NCBI RefSeq assembly: GCF_900172295.1
Contig: NZ_FWFL01000014.1
Coordinates: 1 to 55,053 of the forward strand
Direction: 5' to 3'
DNA length: 55,053 nt
Source: Roseovarius litorisediminis
Lineage (GTDB): Bacteria > Pseudomonadota > Alphaproteobacteria > Rhodobacterales > Rhodobacteraceae
Part shown: positions 35,778 to 44,614 of the stretch, piece after piece
How positions within the stretch are numbered: the stretch's first letter is position 1
How the letters are laid out: every line of letters begins with the position of its first letter
The notes under the pieces: model-generated
The model's input: only the letters and a program-made list of their open reading frames with translations
Told to the model about the DNA's origin: nothing
The model's database searches: none
Translations under genes and position numbers: made by a program

Positions 35778-37376
35778 ATGAATGCTTTTAACCGATTATT
35801 GACAAGTGCCGCCATCGGGCTGGCAGTGGCGGTGACGTCCGCGCCTGCCGGGTTTGCGGAAACGCCTGCGAACATGCTGGTGATTGCCAACCGGATTGAC
35901 GATATCACCACGCTGGACCCGGCCGAAAGTTTCGAATTCGCCGGCTCGGATGTCAGCCGTAACGTCTATCAGAAACTGGTCAATTTTGACCCCAACGATC
36001 TGGACGCCGGATATCAGCCGGAAGTGGCTGAAAGCTGGGACGTCAGCGATGACGGCAAGACCATCACCTTTACCATTCGCGACGGGCTGACATTCCATTC
36101 GGGCAACCCGGTGACTGCCGCTGATGTGGAATATTCGCTGCGGCGGGCGGTGATCTTGAACAAAACACCGTCGTTCATCCTGACGCAGTTCGGATTTAGC
36201 GCCGAAAACGTCGAGCAGACCATCGTCGCCGATGGCAACACTGTAACAATCGTCACAGACCAACCTTATGCGACGTCGTTCGTGCTGAACTGTCTGACCG
36301 CCACTATCGGCGGGATCGTTGACATGAAAACGGTCATGGCCAACGAGGTCGATGGCGACATGGGCAACACCTGGCTGAAAACCAACACCGCCGGGTCGGG
36401 CGCCTACAAACTGGTCAGCTGGAAACCCAATGACAGCGTGACCCTGCAATCCAACCCCGGTTACTATCGCGGCGCCCCGGCGATGGAGCGCGTGATCGTG
36501 CGCCATGTACAGGAAAGCGCCAGCCAGCGTTTGCTGCTGGAACGTGGTGATATCGACATCGCCCGCAACCTGAACCCCGAAGACGTTGCCGGGGCCAGCA
36601 GTGCAGAAGGCATCAAGGTAATTGACGAGTTGAAAGGCCGTCTGATGTATGCCTCGCTGAACCAGAAACATCCGATCCTTTCCAAACCCGAAGTCCGCCA
36701 GGCATTCAAATATCTGGTCGACTATGAAGGAATGCAGAACAGCTTTCTGAAAGGTCAGTATACGATCCATCAGAACTTCCTGCCGAAGACCTATCTGGGG
36801 GCCTCGAATGAAGCGCCGTTTACCTATGACGTTGCCAAGGCCAAAGAGCTGCTGGCCGCTGCCGGTGTTGATGGCCTGGAAATCGAAGTTGGCGTGCGCG
36901 AAGCGCAAGAGCGGATCGAGATTGCCCAATCGCTGCAGAACTCGCTGGCGCAGGTCGGAATCAAGATGAACATCACCGTAGGTACAGCCAAGCAGATTCT
37001 AGCGCGCTACCGGTCGCGTGAACTGGACGTTTATCTGGGTGCCTGGGGGCCGGACTATCCGGATCCGCAAACCAATGCGGGTACATTTGCCTATAACCCA
37101 GACAACTCCGACGCGGCACAGGCGACCGGCCTTCTGGCCTGGCGCAATGCCTGGGACACGGATGGGCTGACGCCGCTGGTGGACGCGGCTGTAACTGAAA
37201 ACGACCGTGATGCCCGTATACAGATGTACAAGGACATTCAGGCAAAGTTCCGTGAAACCTCGCCTTTTGTGATCATGTTCCAGCAGATCGAACAGTCGGC
37301 CATGCGCGACAACGTGACGAACTTTTCGACCGGACAGGCCATCACGTCGGCCTCCTACTGGCAAGTCACCAAGTAA
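35778..37376 (+). CDS. Peptide/opine ABC transporter substrate-binding protein (SBP family 5)
   Basis: 532 residues with a Sec signal (SAAIGLAVAVTSAPAGFA, cut near 28). SBP_bac_5 features: TLDPAESFEFAGSDV, VAESWDVSDDGKTITFTIRDGL and HSGNPVTAADVEYSLRR near 105-125. Start preceded by CAGGAGAGG. First gene of a contiguous importer operon; its stop abuts the permease start at 37377 with no spacing. Ligand unknown; context (M19 dipeptidase, FAD amine oxidase) suggests a dipeptide or N-modified amino acid. Confidence 0.93.
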   Translation: MNAFNRLLTSAAIGLAVAVTSAPAGFAETPANMLVIANRIDDITTLDPAESFEFAGSDVSRNVYQKLVNFDPNDLDAGYQPEVAESWDVSDDGKTITFTIRDGLTFHSGNPVTAADVEYSLRRAVILNKTPSFILTQFGFSAENVEQTIVADGNTVTIVTDQPYATSFVLNCLTATIGGIVDMKTVMANEVDGDMGNTWLKTNTAGSGAYKLVSWKPNDSVTLQSNPGYYRGAPAMERVIVRHVQESASQRLLLERGDIDIARNLNPEDVAGASSAEGIKVIDELKGRLMYASLNQKHPILSKPEVRQAFKYLVDYEGMQNSFLKGQYTIHQNFLPKTYLGASNEAPFTYDVAKAKELLAAAGVDGLEIEVGVREAQERIEIAQSLQNSLAQVGIKMNITVGTAKQILARYRSRELDVYLGAWGPDYPDPQTNAGTFAYNPDNSDAAQATGLLAWRNAWDTDGLTPLVDAAVTENDRDARIQMYKDIQAKFRETSPFVIMFQQIEQSAMRDNVTNFSTGQAITSASYWQVTK

Positions 37377-38435
37377 ATGGCATTGACCGAAGAAAATCGT
37401 GAGGGGCGCCGCCGGGCGCCTCTTGCACCTTGGTTAAAGACGACGCTGATGACCGTGGGATCAATTGCGGTCACGATGCTGGGGCTGTTATTCGTCACTT
37501 TCGTGATCGGGCGGGTCATGCCGATCGACCCGGTGCTGGCAATTGTCGGCGAGCGCGCCAGCCAGTCCACCTATCAGGAGGTGTACGAACAGCTTGGGCT
37601 GGACAAGCCGCTGATCGTGCAGTTCTTCTATTATCTCTGGGATGTCATTCATGGCGATTTCGGCATGTCGCTGCTGAATGCGCGGCCCGTCTCCGAAGAC
37701 ATTGCAAGGGTCTTTCCCGCGACGCTGGAACTGGCCACATTAGGCGTCTTTGCCGGGATCGTTCTGGGGGTGCCACTGGGCGTGATTGCCGCCGTGCGCC
37801 GCGGGTCATGGATTGACCAGATCGCTCGTGTCGTGGCGCTGGTTGGCTATTCCATGCCAATCTTCTGGCTGGGCCTTATGGGCCTATTGGTGTTCTACGG
37901 CATCCTTGGCTGGGTTGGCGGACCCGGGCGGTTGGATATTTTCTATGTCGATATCGTGCCGCAGCGCACCGGTATGATCCTTCTGGATTCGGCGCTGGAC
38001 GGAAACTGGGAGGTATTCCGCAACGCGTTCAGCCATATCGTATTGCCCGCCTCATTGCTGGGATATTATTCGCTGGCCTATATCAGCCGCATGACCCGGT
38101 CCTTCATGCTGGAGCAGTTGAGCGCCGAGTATATCACCACCGCCCGTGTCAAAGGCATGTCGGAACGCGCCGTGATCTGGCGGCATGCGTTTCGCAACAT
38201 CCGGGTGCAGCTGATCACCGTGATCGCCCTGAGCTATGCCAACCTGCTGGAAGGATCGGTGCTGACCGAGATAATCTTCAGCTGGCCGGGCATCGGCAGC
38301 TACATCACAACAGCGCTGCTGTCGGCCGATATGAACGCGGTACTGGGTGGTACGGTGGTGGTCGGGCTGATCTTTATCCTTCTGAATATTTTCTCGGACC
38401 TTCTTTACAAGGTCTTCGATCCGAGGTCGAAATGA
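37377..38435 (+). CDS. ABC transporter permease, DppB type
   Basis: 352 residues. Six helices and the DppB-type N-terminus, with a periplasmic loop before ATLELATLGVFAGIVLGVPLG; EAA-like loop RVKGMSERAVIWRHAFRN near 258-275. Overlaps the next permease gene by 4 bp. Confidence 0.93.
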   Translation: MALTEENREGRRRAPLAPWLKTTLMTVGSIAVTMLGLLFVTFVIGRVMPIDPVLAIVGERASQSTYQEVYEQLGLDKPLIVQFFYYLWDVIHGDFGMSLLNARPVSEDIARVFPATLELATLGVFAGIVLGVPLGVIAAVRRGSWIDQIARVVALVGYSMPIFWLGLMGLLVFYGILGWVGGPGRLDIFYVDIVPQRTGMILLDSALDGNWEVFRNAFSHIVLPASLLGYYSLAYISRMTRSFMLEQLSAEYITTARVKGMSERAVIWRHAFRNIRVQLITVIALSYANLLEGSVLTEIIFSWPGIGSYITTALLSADMNAVLGGTVVVGLIFILLNIFSDLLYKVFDPRSK

Positions 38436-39349
38436 GCGAGACTGAAACCCTGCGTGCCTGGCTTTTAACCGATACGCCCACTTCACGGCGGCATGCGCGG
38501 CTGTCTAGCTTTTACAAGGGCTGGCTGGCACTCCGGTCCAACACGATGGCCATGTTCGGACTGGCCATTCTGGTGCTGTTGGGGCTGACTGCGGTTTTTG
38601 CACCCTTTCTGGCCCCGCATGACGCCTTTGCCCAGGACTTGGGTAACCGGTTGCAGCCGCTTGGCAGCGACGGAAACTTTTTAGGCACCGACAGTCTGGG
38701 CCGCGACATCCTGAGCCGGTTAATCTATGGCAGTCGCATCACGCTTTATATCGTGCTGCTGGTTGCGATGATTGCGCCAATTGCCGGGCTGCTGGTGGGC
38801 ACAATTGCCGGATATGTCGGTGGCTGGGTCGATCTTGTCCTGATGCGGATCACTGATATCTTTCTGGCCTTTCCGCGGCTGGTACTGGCTCTGGCATTTG
38901 TCGCCGCCCTTGGCGCCGGAATTGAAAACGCGGTGCTGGCCATCTCGTTGACGGCTTGGCCGCCCTATGCCCGGATTGCGCGGGCCGAAACGCTGACCAT
39001 CCGCTCTTCTGATTACATCAGCGCCATCCGCCTGCAAGGTGCCGGGCCGCTGCGGATCATCACCAAACATGTCTGGCCGCTATGTATCTCTTCGCTGATC
39101 GTTCGGGTCACGCTGGATATGGCCGGGATCATTCTGGCTGCAGCCGGCCTGGGTTTCCTGGGCCTTGGGGCACAGCCGCCCAGCCCCGAATGGGGCGCGA
39201 TGATTTCCGAAGGGCGGCGGTTTATTCTGGATCACTGGTGGGTTGCTACCGTTCCGGGGCTGGCAATCTTTACTGTCTCACTTGCCTTCAACCTGCTGGG
39301 CGACGGGCTGCGCGATGTGCTCGACCCCAAGGACGGAGGCACACAATGA
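38432..39349 (+). CDS. ABC transporter permease, DppC type
   Basis: 305 residues. Family block LGTDSLGRDILSRLIYGSR near 87-105 is diagnostic for DppC/OppC, and the coupling loop AIRLQGAGPLRIITKHVWP is near 198-216. Overlaps both neighbours by 4 bp (ATGA). Confidence 0.94.
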   Translation: MSETETLRAWLLTDTPTSRRHARLSSFYKGWLALRSNTMAMFGLAILVLLGLTAVFAPFLAPHDAFAQDLGNRLQPLGSDGNFLGTDSLGRDILSRLIYGSRITLYIVLLVAMIAPIAGLLVGTIAGYVGGWVDLVLMRITDIFLAFPRLVLALAFVAALGAGIENAVLAISLTAWPPYARIARAETLTIRSSDYISAIRLQGAGPLRIITKHVWPLCISSLIVRVTLDMAGIILAAAGLGFLGLGAQPPSPEWGAMISEGRRFILDHWWVATVPGLAIFTVSLAFNLLGDGLRDVLDPKDGGTQ

Positions 39350-40200
39350 CACTGTTGGATGTCGAAAACCTGTGGGTCAAATTCCCCACCCGGCAAGGCA
39401 TTTTCGAGGCCGTGCGCGGTGTCTCGTTCACCCTTGGCAAAGAACGGCTGGGTATCGTCGGCGAAAGCGGATCGGGCAAGTCGATGACCGGGCGGGCGAT
39501 CCTGCGGCTGATCCGCAAACCCGGCATTGTCGAAGCAAATCATATTCGTCTTCATGAAACAGATCTCATGAAACTGACAGAGGTCGAGATGCGCAAAGTG
39601 CGCGGCCAACGCATTTCGATGGTCATGCAGGACCCCAAGTTTTCGCTCAATCCCGTGATGACCATCGGCGATCAGATCATGGAAGCCTACCTGCTGCACA
39701 ACAACACATCCAAAGCACAGGCGCGGGCCAAATCGATTGAGATGCTCAATGCGGTGTCGATCCGTGACGCCGAGCGTGTGATGCGCGCCTACCCGCACGA
39801 AATGTCGGGCGGCATGGGCCAACGGATCATGATTGCAATGATGCTGATCCCGGACCCGGAAATTCTGATCGCGGATGAACCCACATCAGCGCTGGATGTC
39901 TCGGTGCAGCGGCAGGTGCTGGATATCATGGACGCGCTGGTAAAAGAGCGCGGTATGGGGCTGATTTTCATCAGTCATGACCTCAATCTGGTGTCCGAGT
40001 TCTGTGACCGGGTACTGATCATGTATTCCGGACGGATCGTTGAGGTGTGCGATGCCGACAAACTTCATCAGGCGCAGCACCCTTATACGCGCGGACTGCT
40101 GAATTCTCTTCCACGTCTGGATGCGCCGCGCAAACGGTTGGAGGTTCTGCAGCGTGATGACAACTGGGCCAAGGCCGATAGCGTGTCGGGGGCTGTCTGA
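39346..40200 (+). CDS. ABC transporter ATP-binding protein, DppD type
   Basis: 284 residues from ATG 39346, which overlaps the DppC-type stop as ATGA; the same frame is open upstream but inside that gene. Walker A GESGSGKS, signature MSGGMGQRI (LSGGQ replaced by MSGGM), Walker B ILIADEPTSALD, H-loop ISHD. The C-terminal HPYTRGLLNSLPRL is typical of peptide-type ATPases. One of two non-identical ATPases of the importer. Confidence 0.93.
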   Translation: MTLLDVENLWVKFPTRQGIFEAVRGVSFTLGKERLGIVGESGSGKSMTGRAILRLIRKPGIVEANHIRLHETDLMKLTEVEMRKVRGQRISMVMQDPKFSLNPVMTIGDQIMEAYLLHNNTSKAQARAKSIEMLNAVSIRDAERVMRAYPHEMSGGMGQRIMIAMMLIPDPEILIADEPTSALDVSVQRQVLDIMDALVKERGMGLIFISHDLNLVSEFCDRVLIMYSGRIVEVCDADKLHQAQHPYTRGLLNSLPRLDAPRKRLEVLQRDDNWAKADSVSGAV

Positions 40201-40201
40201 G

Positions 40202-40942
40202 ATGCTGGAAATTGAAAACCTGAATGTCTGGTTCGGGATCGGTCGCGACAGGGTCGATGCGGTACGCGGCGCCAGTTTTTCGGTGGCTGACGGCGAAAGC
40301 TTTGGGTTGGTAGGCGAAAGCGGTTCCGGCAAGTCGACGATCCTCAAGGCGATCACCGGACTGGCGCCAACCTGGTCTGGCAGGATTGCGGTAGATGGCC
40401 AAGAGTTGGGCAGACGCCGCGACAGAACATTCTACAAATCCGTCCAGATGGTATTTCAGGATCCCTATGCCTCACTTCACCCGCGCCATTCGGTCGATCA
40501 GGTTCTGAGCGAAACGCTGCACTTGCACGGGTTTCGCGATATCGATGAGCGCGTGGTGCAGCTTTTGGAGGATGTAGGCCTTGGCGCGCGGTTCAGGTTT
40601 CGTTATCCGCACCAGTTGTCCGGCGGGCAGCGGCAACGTGTGGCGATTGCCCGGGCGCTGGCTGGCGAGCCGAAGCTGCTGCTGCTGGACGAACCGACAT
40701 CCGCACTGGATGTGTCGGTGCAGGCCGAAATACTTAACCTGCTGGCCGACCTCCGCGAGGAACATGGGCTGACCTATCTGATGGTCTCGCACGATCTGCC
40801 GGTGATTGGCCATATGTGCGAACGGCTTGCGGTTATGAAAGACGGCGAAATTGTTGAGGTTATGGATGTTGAAAAACTGCGCCAGATGAAAGCCGAGCAC
40901 CCCTATTCAAAGGCGCTGTTGGCAGCATCTGTCGCGGGTTAG
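40202..40942 (+). CDS. ABC transporter ATP-binding protein, DppF type
   Basis: 246 residues from ATG 40202, one base after the DppD-type stop. Walker A GESGSGKST, FQDPYASLHPR (DppF signature), LSGGQRQRV, Walker B LLLLDEPTSALD, and HPYSKALL at the end. Shorter than DppF of E. coli because the extended C-terminal region is absent. Completes the five-gene importer. Confidence 0.93.
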   Translation: MLEIENLNVWFGIGRDRVDAVRGASFSVADGESFGLVGESGSGKSTILKAITGLAPTWSGRIAVDGQELGRRRDRTFYKSVQMVFQDPYASLHPRHSVDQVLSETLHLHGFRDIDERVVQLLEDVGLGARFRFRYPHQLSGGQRQRVAIARALAGEPKLLLLDEPTSALDVSVQAEILNLLADLREEHGLTYLMVSHDLPVIGHMCERLAVMKDGEIVEVMDVEKLRQMKAEHPYSKALLAASVAG

Positions 40943-41014
40943 GCCAATCTGTACCATCCCATCGGGATCGACCTGGGGTCAATGCCCCCGCCCGTTGGCA
41001 AGCCTTTGGCGATC

Positions 41015-41608
41015 TCAATCAACTCGAACATGGGCGCGCGGATGCCCAAGCGATTGTTTCTGCTGACGTTTTTCCAGCAAGACCTCGTCGCGCGGGCGCC
41101 AAGTGTATCGCCGGTCTGAACCAGTCCGCACCCAAGTCAACTCACCACCCTTTCGCCAAGGGTCCAGCACGATCCCCTGAAATATCGTATCCCCCCGCAG
41201 GCTTACGATTGCAGTGCTGTGTTCAAGCCGGAACGGGCTGCTAGGAGTGGCCACCGCCCGGTGAAGGTCAAGCGTCTGAAAATTCTCTTTCATCAACCGT
41301 GCCTCGATATCATGCGCCCAGTGCCAGCACAGACCGCGCGGCTTCAACCCAAAATTGACTTTGGTATTGTGGACAATCGGTGGATCGGTGATCTGATACT
41401 CTTGCGCCAGCTGCGCGGTATACTCATAAGCAATGCGCGCCGCACGCTGTGCTTCATTCGGGTCAACCTTGGGGCCAAGCGCACGGATTTCCTGGGTCAG
41501 GCGATTGATTTGTCGCGGGTCCACAGGTTGCTGCGCCGCTGCCAAACCGCTGACAGCGGTCAGCATCACCAGAAGTGAAAACAGATACGCTATTTTCCTT
41601 TTGATCAT
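41015..41608 (-). CDS. Secreted protein with putative Cys-His-Asp triad, uncharacterised
   Basis: 197 residues from ATG 41608. A Sec signal (MIKRKIAYLFSLLVMLT...LAAAQ, cut near 25) precedes a helical stretch and then C94 in GLCWHWAHDI, H130 in LEHSTAIV and D149 in VLDPWR. Order and spacing fit a transglutaminase/papain-like (NlpC- or BTLCP-like) cysteine active site. It stands alone between the importer operon and a DUF3775 gene. Enzyme class is inferred from pattern only; it could be a non-catalytic relative. Confidence 0.65.
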   Translation of the reverse strand: MIKRKIAYLFSLLVMLTAVSGLAAAQQPVDPRQINRLTQEIRALGPKVDPNEAQRAARIAYEYTAQLAQEYQITDPPIVHNTKVNFGLKPRGLCWHWAHDIEARLMKENFQTLDLHRAVATPSSPFRLEHSTAIVSLRGDTIFQGIVLDPWRKGGELTWVRTGSDRRYTWRPRDEVLLEKRQQKQSLGHPRAHVRVD

Positions 41609-41744
41609 AGTGATCCCCGACCGCATTCAAACGCTCTTGCCTTCATATTAATGGGTACCATCACGGCTGTCGAGAAACCGCAAATGCAATGCTAAGCCGC
41701 AGAATTTACAATGGACCCTGGCCAACAGACCCTGATGGTGAAGC

Positions 41745-42071
41745 CTATCCCCCCCGCACCAGATCATCTTCGTCATCGATGGCGGACAGGCCCAGTTCAT
41801 CCAGGCCATTTTCTAGGTGGTCCGACAGATGCGGGCTTCCCAGCAGGTAGTCCGCTGTTGGCGTTGTTGCCTCTTCGCGGGCGGTTGCCTTGGCTTCTTC
41901 CAGTTCATCGGCAGTGAAACTTTCACGACCAATCCACATAAGCGCCACAAGACTAACCTGTTCCTCTTCGGTCAACCGGTCAATAAACGCCCGAAGCTCG
42001 GATTCGGCGCGATCCAGTTCACGGGCCATCAGGATGACCTGCGCCACTTTATATGTGCTGATGTCTAACAT
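41745..42071 (-). CDS. DUF3775-like small acidic protein
   Basis: 108 residues, strongly acidic. FIDRLTEEEQVSLVALMWIGR near 28-48 followed by FTADELEEAKATAREE matches the pattern I know as DUF3775, a small cytosolic family of unknown role. No operon partner is obvious; the flanking gaps are about 135-145 bp. Confidence 0.7.
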   Translation of the reverse strand: MLDISTYKVAQVILMARELDRAESELRAFIDRLTEEEQVSLVALMWIGRESFTADELEEAKATAREEATTPTADYLLGSPHLSDHLENGLDELGLSAIDDEDDLVRGG

Positions 42072-42218
42072 TGTTCTCTCCTGTCAGCGCTACGGTACCA
42101 CAGGATTGAACCTGTTGCGCGGTCCGCGTCCTTGATCTCACTCAATAAGGCGGAAATAGGCCGGACTTGGCATTATCGGATTTTTGCGCACCTGGCCGCA
42201 GAGATTGCTTCTGACCTA

Positions 42219-42956
42219 TCAACCGTAGCGCTGCACAAAGTTTCGCAAGATCAGTTCGGGCGCGCGCACATCTGCCGCGCGGCACATCGCAATCAGGTCA
42301 CTGGCTGTTTCAGGCGGGAAATAACCTCGATGTTTGTATATATTGATCCGGGTCTCAAACCCTGCGGCGTCAGCCTCGGGATGGAATTGCGTGGCATAGA
42401 CATTCTTTTTGTAGCGAACCATCTGGAAGGGACAGGTGGGGGAACTGACCAGATGAGTGCAATCATCGGGTAAGGACTGCATCGCTTCCTTGTGTCCGAC
42501 AAAAGCCGTAAATCTTTCGGGTACACCATTCAGCAATGGATCGTCAGCACCCTGAGGTGTCACTTCGCAATCCGATGTTCCAACTGGTTCAGCAAAGGCG
42601 GCCTTGCTGATGTCACCGTTGAGGTGCTTGCCAAGAATGCCAATGCCGTAACAGCAACCAAGGAAAGGGAAATCGATTGCGGTGATTTGGGGCATCAAAG
42701 CCAGCACCTGTGCCTCGATTCGCGCCTCGACGGGGGTTTTGTCGTGTGGCGCATCACTGACGCAGCCGGGCCCGCCACCAACAATCACACCGGCAAGCTC
42801 TTTCAGCTGCAAGTTCGCAGGCAGGTCGGTTTGGTCAAGCCGAATACGTTGTGTCTGATCAGCGGTCATCCCACCTTTGCGCAGGATCGCGGCATATTCG
42901 TCATCGGCAGCCTCGGTTTCGGGGCGCAGCTGCAGGATCAGAAAGGGTTTGAGCAT
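42219..42956 (-). CDS. Class I glutamine amidotransferase-like protein
   Basis: 245 residues. Nucleophile C102 in LGCCYGIGIL, H192 and E194 in QFHPEAD complete the triad, and VGHKEAM near 153-159 is the usual intervening block. Resembles the stand-alone GMP-synthase-like amidotransferases whose acceptor is unknown (some hydrolyse gamma-glutamyl compounds). Not linked to a synthase domain here. Confidence 0.88.
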   Translation of the reverse strand: MLKPFLILQLRPETEAADDEYAAILRKGGMTADQTQRIRLDQTDLPANLQLKELAGVIVGGGPGCVSDAPHDKTPVEARIEAQVLALMPQITAIDFPFLGCCYGIGILGKHLNGDISKAAFAEPVGTSDCEVTPQGADDPLLNGVPERFTAFVGHKEAMQSLPDDCTHLVSSPTCPFQMVRYKKNVYATQFHPEADAAGFETRINIYKHRGYFPPETASDLIAMCRAADVRAPELILRNFVQRYG

Positions 42957-43143
42957 TTTTTGCTTTCAGTTTTTCAGAAACGCATGCCGGTTTCAGCCCA
43001 GATCGTCAAGCCAAGGCAAAACGGATCCGCCCGACGTGCTAGCTACGGCGTGGTTAAAAGTCCGATTTTCATCCATTCGCTTGACCCTGCGCCGCAATCG
43101 AATACCTTGCGCGCATCTGCAAATTTCTGGCAAGGATACTGAC

Positions 43144-43386
43144 ATGACCCAACGCCTGCATCTGGTTTTTGGCGGCGAACTGGTCGATCCATCCAAAAAT
43201 GTTTTCAAGGATGTCAGCGATCTGCATATCGTCGGCATTTTTCCGAACTACGAAACGGCTTACAACGCCTGGAAGGCCGAGGCCCATCGCACCGTCGACA
43301 ACGCACACATGCGCTATTTCATTGCCCATCTGCACAAGTTGCGCGACGAAGAAAGCGAAACCTCTTCGACAGAGGAACTGGGGTAG
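43144..43386 (+). CDS. DUF4170 family protein
   Basis: 80 residues. Begins QRLHLVFGGELVDPS, followed by DLHIVGIFPNYETAYNAWKAEA and RYFIAHLHKL, matching a small alphaproteobacterial family (DUF4170) usually found before a Kdo-transferase/lpxK pair, as here. ATG 43144 is right at the start of the conserved region. Function unknown; gene order suggests a link to lipid A assembly. Confidence 0.85.
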   Translation: MTQRLHLVFGGELVDPSKNVFKDVSDLHIVGIFPNYETAYNAWKAEAHRTVDNAHMRYFIAHLHKLRDEESETSSTEELG

Positions 43387-43393
43387 GCAAGCA

Positions 43394-44614
43394 ATGAGTC
43401 GCTCGCTTAGTCTAGCTGCTTACCTGGCATATGCGCGCCGCAGTTCGCAGCCACAAAATATACCGGACATACCGCGCCCGAAGGGTGAGCTGATCTGGGC
43501 GCATGCGGTGGATTCGATACGTGCCGACGCCCTGGTGCAACTCACCGAACGCCTGGTTCAGCAACGCCCCGGCGTGCAGATGTTGTTGACGACAAAGGGG
43601 GATGTTTCAAGTCCGTCCAGAACATCCGATGCCGTTATCTGGCAACCTCTGCCCGATGACACAGTCGATTCAGCCGAAGTTTTCCTTGGCCACTGGTCAC
43701 CCGACGTCTGCCTCTGGACGGGTGGCGATCTGCAGCCGGCCTTTTTGATTCAAGCGGATCAGCGCGGCGTTCCCTTGTATCTGATCGACGCCGAAGAAAC
43801 GCTGCTTGACCGACCGGGCTGGCGTTGGTTTCCGGATCTGCCGCGTTCAGTGTTAAGACTATTCACGGCGATCATGGTCCGGACAGAAAATACCGCGCGC
43901 TACCTGCGACGGCTGGGCATCCGCGACGACGATATCTTGGTTACAGGTCCGTTTCTGGGAGGGGCGATGGCACTTCCCTATACTGAATCTGATCGCGAAG
44001 AACTTGCCGAAATTCTGCGCGGGCGCCCCATATGGTTGGCGGCAATGCTACAGTTGAACGAGCTTGAGGTCGTTCTTACCGCTCACCGTGACGTCAGCAA
44101 GCTGGCACACCGGACGCTGCTGGTGATCGTCCCGAATGATATCAACCAAAGCCAAGAAATGCAGGAGCAACTGGATCTGGAAGGTTGGCGTTACGTCATC
44201 TGGTCCGAAGGGCAAATACCAGATGAGTCTACACAAGTATTACTTGCCGACACACGCGGGGAAATGGGCCTGTGGTACAGGCTTGCGCCGATAACTTTTA
44301 TGGCCAGTTCTTTATGTCCGGGCCAGTCGGGCTGTGATCCCAACGAGCCCGCAGCACATGGATCGGCCATTCTTTATGGCCCCAACATTAAGCAGTACCT
44401 GTCCAGCTATTCCCGCTATGCCGAGGCCGGGGCGGCCCGGATCGTTCGGGATACCGAGACGCTTGCCGCAGCTGTTCGACGTCTGATCGCACCCGATCAG
44501 TCAGCGCTGATGGCGCATGCGGCGTGGGATGTCGCATCCCAGGGTGCAGCAGTGACAGACCGTATACTTGATACAGTGCAGGACACATTGGATGTGACGG
44601 TGGCGCGATCATGA
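43394..44614 (+). CDS. WaaA (Kdo transferase)-like glycosyltransferase with altered active site
   Basis: 406 residues. The C-terminal half shows the GT30/WaaA layout: RPIWLAA near 211, [15 protein letters not shown] at 285-299, then [12 protein letters not shown] and YGP up to 330 (canonical GGHNxLEPAALG...GP). Key WaaA residues are changed: the N-terminal HAxSxGE with the catalytic glutamate reads HAVDSIRAD (37-45), STH after WLAA reads MLQ, and PRHPER reads PNDINQ. The usual N-terminal membrane anchor is also missing. It overlaps lpxK by 4 bp. Probably a paralogue with a different or lost catalytic role; a true WaaA may lie elsewhere. Confidence 0.75.
   Translation: MSRSLSLAAYLAYARRSSQPQNIPDIPRPKGELIWAHAVDSIRADALVQLTERLVQQRPGVQMLLTTKGDVSSPSRTSDAVIWQPLPDDTVDSAEVFLGHWSPDVCLWTGGDLQPAFLIQADQRGVPLYLIDAEETLLDRPGWRWFPDLPRSVLRLFTAIMVRTENTARYLRRLGIRDDDILVTGPFLGGAMALPYTESDREELAEILRGRPIWLAAMLQLNELEVVLTAHRDVSKLAHRTLLVIVPNDINQSQEMQEQLDLEGWRYVIWSEGQIPDESTQVLLADTRGEMGLWYRLAPITFMASSLCPGQSGCDPNEPAAHGSAILYGPNIKQYLSSYSRYAEAGAARIVRDTETLAAAVRRLIAPDQSALMAHAAWDVASQGAAVTDRILDTVQDTLDVTVARS

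Noticed and set aside
35796..36929. 377-codon open frame antisense to the substrate-binding protein gene
   Set aside because: Shadow of a well-supported SBP family 5 gene.
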